Assembly: GCA_039000515.1 (NCBI GenBank)
Contig: JBCFYV010011135.1
Coordinates: 30,471,876-30,535,875, forward strand
Reading direction: 5' to 3'
Origin: Timema cristinae
Lineage: Eukaryota > Arthropoda > Insecta > Phasmatodea > Timematidae
DNA length: 64,000 bases
A model generated the notes under the pieces. It did no database searches, was not told the DNA's origin, and worked only from the letters and a program-made list of their open reading frames with translations. The translations under genes were made by a program, and so were the position numbers. The stretch's first letter is position 1. Each line of letters starts with the position of its first letter. Positions 56,873 to 64,000 of the stretch are shown here, piece by piece.

Positions 56873-59467
56873 AACCTAAGTTAGGTGTTATCTGGGGGTA
56901 AAATGGGCTCTTAAGACCTCTGGTTCTAGCTGTATTACCTACCTAAGTTAGGTGTTATCTGGGGGATGAGACGGGCTCTTAAGACGTCTGGTTCTAGCTG
57001 TATTACCTACCTAAGTTAGATGTTATCTGGGGGGTGAGATGGGATCTTAAGACGTCTGGTTCTAGCTGTATTACCTACCTAAGTTAGGTGTTATCTGGGG
57101 GTAAAATGGGCTCTTAAGACGTCTGGTTCTAGCTGTATTACCTACCTAAGTTAGGTGTTATCTGGGGGTAAAATGGGCTCTTAAGACGTCTGGTTCTAGC
57201 TGTATTACCTACCTAAGTTAGGTGTTATCTGGGGTAAAATGGGCTCTTAAGACGTCTGGTTCTAGCTGTATTACCTACCTAAGTTAGGTGTTATCCGGGG
57301 TAAAATGGGCTCTTAAGACGTCTGGTTCTAGCTGTATTACCTACCTAAGTTAGGTGTTATCTGGGGGTAAAATGGGCTCTTAAGACGTCTGGTTCTAGCT
57401 GTATTACCTACCTAAGTTAGGTGTTATCTGGGGGTAAAATGGGCTCTTAAGACCTCTGGTTCTAGCTGTATTACCTACCTAAGTTAGGTGTTATCTGGGG
57501 GATGAGACGGGCTCTTAAGACGTCTGGTTCTAGCTGTATTACCTACCTAAGTTAGATGTTATCTGGGGGGTGAGATGGGCTCTTAAGATGTCTGGTTCTA
57601 GCTGTATTACCTACCTAAGTTAGATGTTATCTGGGGGTGAGATGGGATCTTAAGACGTCTGGTTCTAGCTGTATTACCTACCTAAGTTAGATGTTATCTG
57701 GGGGATGAGACGGGCTCTTAAGACGTCTGGTTCTAGCTTTATTACCTACCTAAGTTAGATGTTATCTGGGGGGTGAGATGGGCTCTTAAGATGTCTGGTT
57801 CTAGCTGTATTACCTACCTAAGTTAGATGTTATCTGGGGGTGAGATGGGATCTTAAGACGTCTGGTTCTAGCTGTATTACCTACCTAAGTTAGATGTTAT
57901 CTGGGGGATGAGACGGGCTCTTAAGACGTCTGGTTCTAGCTGTATTACCTACCTAAGTAAGATGTTATCTGGGGGGTGAGATGGGCTCTTAAGATGTCTG
58001 GTTCTAGCTGTATTACCTACCTAAGTTAGATGTTATCTGGGGGTGAGATGGGATCTTAAGACGTCTGGTTCTAGCTGTATTACCTACCTAAGTTAGATGT
58101 TATCTGGGGGGTAGATGGGATCTTAAGACGTCTGGTTCTAGCTGTATTACCTACCTAAGTTAGGTGTTATCTGGGGGTGAGACAGGCTCTTAAGACGTCT
58201 TGTTCTTGCTGTATTACCTAAGTTAGGTGTTATCAGGGGGGTGGGATGGGCTCTTAAGACGTCTGGTTCTAGCTGTATTACCTACCTAAGTTAGATGTTA
58301 TCTGGGGGGTGAGATGGGATCTTAAGACGTCTGGTTCTAGCTGTATTACCTACCTAAGTTAGATGTTATCTGGGGGGTAAAATGGGATCTTAAGACGTCT
58401 GGTTCTAGCTGTATTACCTACCTGAGTTAGATGTTATCTGGGGGATGAGACGGGCTCTTAAGACGTCTGGTTCTAGCTGTATTACCTACCTAAGTTAGAT
58501 GTTATCTGGGGGTGAGATGGGCTCTTAAGACGTCTGGTTCTAGCTGTATTACCTACCTAAGTTAGGTGTTATCTGGGGGTGAGACGGGCTCTTAAGACGT
58601 CTGGTTCTAGCTGTATTACCTATCTAAGTTAGGTGTTATCTGGGGGTGAGACGGGCTCTTAAGACGTTTGGTTCTAGCTGTATTACCTACCTAAGTTAGG
58701 TGTTATCTGGGGGTGAGACGGGCTCTTAAGACGTCTTGTTCTAGCTGTATTACCTAAGTTAGGTGTTATCTGAGGGGTGAGATGGGATCTCAAGACGTCT
58801 GGTTCTAGCTGTATTACCTACCTAAGTTAGGTGTTATCAGGGGGGTGAGACGGGCTCTTAAGACGTCTGGTTCTAGCTGTATTACCTAAGTTAGGTATTA
58901 TCTGAGGGGTGAGATGGGATCTCAAGACGTCTGGTTCTAGCTGTATTACCTACCTAAGTTAGGTGTTATCAGGGGGGTGAGACGGGCTCTTAAGACGTCT
59001 GGTTCTAGCTGTATTACCTACCTAAGTTAGGTATTATCTGGGGGGTGAGACGGGATCTCAAGACGTCTGGTTCTAGCTGTATTACCTACCTAAGTTAGGT
59101 GTTATCTGAGGGGTGAGATGGGATCTCAAGACGTCTGGTTCTAGCTGTATTACCTACCTAAGTTAGGTGTTATCTGAGGGGTGAGATGGGATCTCAAGAC
59201 GTCTGGTTCTAGCTGTATTACCTACCTAAGTTAGGTGTTATCAGGGGGGTGAGACGGGCTCTTAAGACGTCTGGTTCTAGCTGTATTACCTACCTAAGTT
59301 AGGTATTATCTGGGGGGTGAGACGGGCTCTTAAGACGTCTGGTTCTAGCTGTATTACCTACCTAAGTTAGGTGTTATCTGGGGGTGAGACAGGCTCTTAA
59401 GACGTCTTGTTCTAGCTGTATTACCTAAGTTAGGTGTTATCAGGGGGTGGGATGGGCTCTTAAGTTC
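56873..59467. repeat. 68-bp satellite array, about 38 monomers
   Basis: Each monomer contains CTTAAGACGTCTGGTTCTAG and CTGTATTACCTACC, followed by AAGTTAGGTGTTATCTGGGG. The core ACCTAAGTTAGGT is an inverted repeat. Variants (GGTGTTA or GATGTTA; GGCTC or GGATC) follow an ordered pattern, including a 203-bp three-monomer period around 57583-57989. Some monomers toward the right end lack one CTAC unit. Confidence 0.95.
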
Positions 59468-59469
59468 CT

Positions 59470-59968
59470 TATTACAAATAAAATGTAGCAACATCTATAA
59501 AGGTAAAAAAAAAATACTAATGCATAACTAGCAAATATTTCCACTTTATTTGACAACTTTGCTCCAGCAGACACTTATAATGATTCTCTAGCATCTTGAT
59601 AAAATAAACAACAACAAAAAGTGACAAATGATAAAGTAAATTAGAAGATCAGATCATAATTATAGTTTCATGAATCACATCTACATCTCATCCCTTAAAA
59701 TGCTAAATTTAATGACTTTAAATCATCAACAATAAGGAAAAATTCAGAGGCACTGTTTACACCTAAACAGGCCCCCACACACAAAAATACAAGTTTTGGC
59801 ATAGTAAAAAAAAAACTTCAGTTCTGAAAACAATACATTTTTAATAAAAAAAAACAACTAAAAAAAAATAAGGAACACTATATGACTAGTCATCCCTTCC
59901 CATAAGTACTGGACAAATACACGTGTTTAGTAACCATATCTGCCGCTCGGCCAACGTAATCTTCTTCC
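59470..59968. other. No gene seen
   Basis: AT-rich with poly-A runs. Confidence 0.4.
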
Positions 59969-59971
59969 TTA

Positions 59972-60647
59972 GGCCAGTACACACACAGAACGCTAAGCCA
60001 AGATTTGCTCCGCTAGCGGACCATATATTTAAATGCTTTGGTCCACACAGAACGCTAAGCTATGCCTCGCTACGTTTTTTTCCGATTGCTGGCCGGGCAA
60101 TTTTTCCATCTCCAATCTTGAGCCATCTTAAGTTGTGCATGCGCATAACGCTACTTGTGCTCCGTGTCGAACAGACGCAGTGCTGGTCTGGGGAAAATAA
60201 CTAAAGAAGTGTTGAAGTTTTGTTTTCAGTTTGTTTAACGTGTATTCAAGTAATATTCTATTTAGGTTTTATATCAAAATGGAAGCGTTAATCAAACAAG
60301 TCAAACCTCTACCTCCTAAATTTTCTTCGGCTTTTAAAACAGCTGCTAACTGCAGCATCTTTTCTTCCTTAGTACTAACATCTGAGCTCAAACAAGACAT
60401 TTTGGAGAACATCATTATAACTTAACTACACCGGAGCAGAGCAGAAAGAAACACTGAATTTGGGGGGCGGAGGGAGGGGGGGGGGAAATAGGGATCATTG
60501 CTTAGCTTAACATTTTAGAAAACATTCTAAAAAATAGTTGAAAGTAAATTTTAATTAACTTAGCTTAACAATGAGTGTGAAACCAAACACACAAAGTCTT
60601 AACACAACCCAGCACAGCTTAGCTTAGCATTCTGTGTGTATCTGCCT
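59972..60647 (+). mobile_element. PIF/Harbinger-like non-autonomous element
   Basis: Ends GGCCAGTACACACACAGAAC and TTCTGTGTGTATCTGCC are inverted repeats, next to TTA at 59969-59971 and 60648-60650. CACACAGAACGCTAAGC occurs twice on the left, and AGCTTAGCATTCTGTGTG closes the right. A 49-codon frame at 60279-60425 (MEALIKQVKPLPPKFSSAFK) may be an N-terminal relic of an element protein; I do not recognise it. Confidence 0.6.
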
Positions 60648-60650
60648 TTA

Positions 60651-61308
60651 CTGATACTTAGCTACCACATGAGTTGTGATGAGAAAAAAAAAGAAAAAAA
60701 AAGTTAACACAATAGCTCGAGCCCAAAAACAAACTATCAGATATGGAAACATGAAAAAAAAAATACTTCTTTACACTTAAACATCACTCCTTGGTGCGGA
60801 CATTTTCTCAAAAAAACAAACTGGTCCCAAACTGAAAATGTGTTTTCATTATTAATACTAAAATATTTTTTTGTTTTGTTTTTGCAGCCAAAAGTTACTT
60901 AACCCTTTTGGTGTCCCCTGTACCAGATACATGTGAGAAAGAGTACCACAACTATTTAATCATTTTTGTGAGATTGTACAAAAAAAATCACCAAAAATGT
61001 TATTTTATGATGTGAAGCGATTTTTCAGATTGTTCTTTCGTTTTTATCTGCACAAAGTGTATCTATCTATAATAGAAGAGAATGTTCTTGTTATAGTGAC
61101 ATAATACATACACTCTTACCCTATCTAGTGGGTAATGCCAGAACTATAGAAAATATTGAAAACCAATTTGAATGGCTCTTTACACTTTTGACGGTAGCAG
61201 GTGTAGGTGATCAGATCGGCTGGCGACACTTAAAGGGTTAAGACCGCTAATACTCCTGTACAATTAAGTACAACTTAGAACACAACACGACTTAACAAAG
61301 TAGCAGCG
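60651..61308. other. Region 3' of the exonuclease gene
   Basis: AT-rich, expected to include its 3' UTR. No further gene seen. Confidence 0.4.
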
Positions 61309-63072
61309 CTACATTATATAGTGTGTCCGATCATCAAGCACTGAACGGAAGTCTTTCCTGATCCTCCATAACATTAGTTCAATGCAGGCGCGAGCATCTT
61401 CGAAACTGTCATGGCCCGACGAATCTTGCTGGATGTCCCTCTTCAGCAGACAACCGACCAACGATTTGAGCGAGCGTCTGTAAGGCAGTCCCCAGTAGTG
61501 TGGGAACACCACAGACGTGTCTATCACTGTTCCGTGGATGATTTGCAAGGCGCGCAGATCGTTCTCGAGTCCGTGGCCGATGAGTATTGTGTCTGCATTG
61601 ATGAAACCCATGAGATCGTTCTGTACATCTTTGAGGGTTTTTGTCGCCCGCTTGCTGAGATCTCGCGCGGTTATACCCGAGAAGCGAGTGTTGTAGTCTA
61701 TGATGAAGTTCTCCGGCCTCACTAGACAATCGTAAACTAGCCGGCCGTCGGCGGCCACCACTGTCACTTTGGTCAGTTCGAGACCGCGCGTCGTAAAAAC
61801 ACATCTCACAATCTAAGGCATACACGCCAAAGTTACCGTCAGAAGGCGGGACTCTACGCAGACGGGTGCGGACGTAACCGTCAAAAGGTCCGTTTACGCC
61901 CGGGCCCACGCCGTTCCAAACGTGGAGCTTACCCGTGGTGCAACCCTTTGAGCTCTGCTTACCTTTACAGCACCCGTATTCCGTCCGGGTGGTCAGGGCG
62001 CTGTTCTTTCCTGAACTGGGGCAGACATTCTTCTGAAGTTTCCCCCAATGGTACAAACAATGCTCTTGTGTCAGATACTCCCCATCTGTCGTCACAAAGA
62101 AACCTCGACCGCATCTCACACACCTCTTCTCGTCACTTCCATACCAATGTTCTTCGTCCGACTTGGTCGACGACGCACACTTCACTCCACTAACAGCTTT
62201 ACCGGTCTTGCCCTTCTCTTCCGACCCCTCGCTGGAGTCTTCCTCGACACCAATCTCATTTGATTGGGCGTCGCAAGAGTCCGATTCCGTAAAGAGCTCC
62301 TGAGAAGACGAGTTGCTGCAACTTTCTTCGCCGCTTTTTGTGTTGTCGCTGCTGTCGTCAAATTGAGTAGCTGCCTTGCGGTTACTACCCGCAGAGTTGG
62401 CTCCGTGATCCACGTTCCATTCTAGCCCTATCTCACTATAGTCCATGCCGGGGCAGCCGTCCTTGATCAAATTAGACACATACATAGAACTCATCTTTGT
62501 AGGGTCTACTATGTTAACCTTATCACCATAACATCGAGGCGATTTCGTCTTCTTAGGTACAAACTCTCGCGCGTTCACGTCGAAGTAATGCCTTGAAGAA
62601 TCGTAGGTGCAGTGCTGGGCAGCGGCTTGACAAGGGTTAGGGATAGGTGCGCAATTTGTCGGGTTTTTAAAGATGAGGGCTTTGTTCGGATACAAACTGC
62701 TCTCCAGCGGGTAGCCGAGCTCAAACAGCTGGTCTGGGCTCAGCACGTAGTGTCGAAGAAACACCGACAAGTCGCTGTCGGAGAGGTTCAGCTTGGCGTG
62801 CTGACGGAGGACCGGCGTGTTGCCCGAGTGCCGCCTCCCGCTCATGTCGCACGCCCGCCTCGTCGTCGTCTTGGCACGCGGCTTCTTGGCGGCGCGGTTT
62901 ACGCCGACCGGGGAGCCGTCGTCGCGCCTCACCCGGTTCTTTTTCTGTCGCCGGCTTAGCCCGCGTCCAGCGCCGCCGGCGGTAGGGCTGTTCTCCTTGT
63001 TCCCCTCGCTGCCACTGCTGTGACTGCTACCCCGGCCACTGCCCCTTCCTCCGGGATCCAGTTCCTCCGTGT
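61309..63072 (-). CDS. REXO1/prage-like 3'-5' exonuclease, C-terminal part, one frameshift
   Basis: An RNA exonuclease of the DEDDh class; the Drosophila relative is prage. The exon probably begins after acceptor cggtgaag at 63073; earlier exons lie to the right. In order it shows a Gly/Ser- and Lys/Arg-rich low-complexity region (RGLSRRQKKNRVRR), a conserved middle (FDVNAREFVPKKTKSPRCYG), and an acidic Ser-rich stretch. Next comes the zinc-like GOR motif (RCVRCGRGFFVTTDGEYL, CLYHWGKL, GCTTGKLHVWNG). The exonuclease domain follows: motif I ALDCEMC, then FTTRGLELTKVTVVAADGR, RFSGITARDL, motif II LIGHGLENDLRAL and motif III GHDSFEDARACIEL. All five catalytic residues are present. The frame breaks at 61797-61801, directly after motif I, by one extra base in a run of five T (minus strand); the downstream frame then runs to a stop at 61309. 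This may be an assembly error. Confidence 0.85.
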
Positions 63073-63147
63073 CTTCACCGCCAGAAAAGGGAACCAACAG
63101 TCACCACATTTGTCTTACACAACATTACCTACTAAAATTAATCGTCT

Positions 63148-63236
63148 TCTGAAAATTGAAAAATGACACCTGGACACGGGAATCGAACCCGGGACCTTTA
63201 GCTTAGTACGCCAATGCTCTTACCACTGAGCTATCC
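63148..63236 (-). mobile_element. tRNA-TIR element, left arm only
   Basis: TCTGAAAATTGAAAAATGAC terminus, then a well-preserved tRNA-like arm on the minus strand (GCTCAGTGGTAAGAGCATTG; GGGTTCGATTCCCGTG). Truncated after the arm. Lies in the presumed intron upstream of the exonuclease exon. Confidence 0.7.
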
Positions 63237-64000
63237 ATAATGCATAAATAATAGCTTTGGCTATTTGATTCTTTACTAATATTAAACTAGTTTTGAACCT
63301 TTGAATAATTCAAATTGTTATTAGTCACCTTTTAGACGAATTGGCCTTCATCAAAAACCTATATATATTACTTAAGTTCTTGAGAAATTCTTCGGATATG
63401 AATCAGTTCAACTAGAGGACGATTAAAACGAATATCACAGTGATTATCAGCTCCGTTCGACAAAGCTATGGCGTTTCTAGACTGTCTAAAGCTTACGTTT
63501 TATTTTTAGTTCTTCAAATGTGTAAACTTGAATTAATTTGTACCACGAGAAAACATTTATAATCAGGATTTTGATCGGAAGGGTACGAATGGTAGTGCCT
63601 GTGCCTAAATATAAAAATAATTTTTTGGGATTATATTCGTCTCGATATTGATGGCAACTTTACTTTTATAGAAATGAATAATTGTGTTTAAGGAGAGAGT
63701 GTGATGTAATGTAATGGAAGTGATAGGAATGGAAGCCAATCAAAAAGGAGGGTTGGGTCTTGATAGAAAAAAAATTATCTTCATTTCTTCAAACTTTACC
63801 CTCTTCCAATCACTTTCACCGATTTACATGTTTTTTTTAAATGATCGCAAACATTTGCTTTTAAAAATCGAGGATATTGAGAAAATGAGAGAATTTTTCT
63901 AAAAAGTTATGAATCATTTGTAACAGGGGAATTGGTCAGAAGATGGGAGTGTAAGGAAATAAAAAGTAAAGGTTCATTTGTTTTCTATCGAGGCCTAAAA
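63237..64000. other. No gene seen
   Basis: Probably intron or upstream sequence of the exonuclease gene. The frame at 63714-63902 is AT-rich and unsupported. Confidence 0.4.

Noticed and set aside
56873..59467. CRISPR-like regular repeat
   Set aside because: Units are head to tail with no unique spacers, in an animal genome; it is satellite DNA.
61797..61801. Programmed frameshifting in the exonuclease gene
   Set aside because: No family precedent known to me and the site is inside the catalytic domain; a homopolymer indel is simpler.
62612..62959. 115-codon plus-strand open frame
   Set aside because: Antisense shadow of the exonuclease coding sequence.

Overview
This is an AT-rich animal nuclear window. 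Introns are GT-AG, there are many tRNA-derived SINEs, and one gene is a divergent ionotropic receptor, a family confined to protostomes. An insect is the best guess; no species can be named. Four protein-coding loci are supported and the rest is largely repeats. There is no bacterial, phage or CRISPR content.

Layout. (1) 0.4-21.2 kb, minus strand: a duplicated locus. One THAP-domain first exon (20970-21174) is followed by two tandem exon cassettes about 12.5 kb apart, 19853-14592 and 7515-944. Each carries the end of the THAP fold, acidic exons with IKEEP or VKLEP motifs, and a last exon of WRKY19-like C-x4-C-x9-C-x2-H fingers. The fingers are about eleven strong in the distal cassette and decayed in the proximal one. 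(2) 21.2-29.1 kb: no gene; SINEs, a TTAA-flanked hairpin MITE and an outlying satellite fragment. (3) 29.1-31.1 kb, plus strand: an intronless divergent ionotropic receptor with two frame breaks. (4) 31-38 kb: pogo/Tigger-like and hAT-like elements and SINEs. (5) 38.3-46.6 kb, minus strand: five coding exons of TBL2, an ER-membrane WD40 protein, with phase-compatible junctions; its N-terminal exons were not found. Its introns hold a hAT element, a LINE fragment with a 62-bp coding-derived minisatellite, and an inverted duplication. (6) 46.6-61.3 kb: transposon relics and a 2.6-kb array of a 68-bp satellite. (7) 61.3-63.1 kb, minus strand: the C-terminal part of a REXO1/prage-like DEDDh exonuclease with one frameshift.

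The most unusual points are the THAP plus WRKY19-like finger architecture with one visible first exon for two cassettes; a minisatellite that copies a splice acceptor; transposons whose terminal inverted repeats are tRNA-like; SINE families with different heads but one common 3' tail; and the same 62-bp expansion inside a LINE-derived segment at two loci. Single-base indels recur in several genes and repeats, so some frame breaks may be assembly errors.
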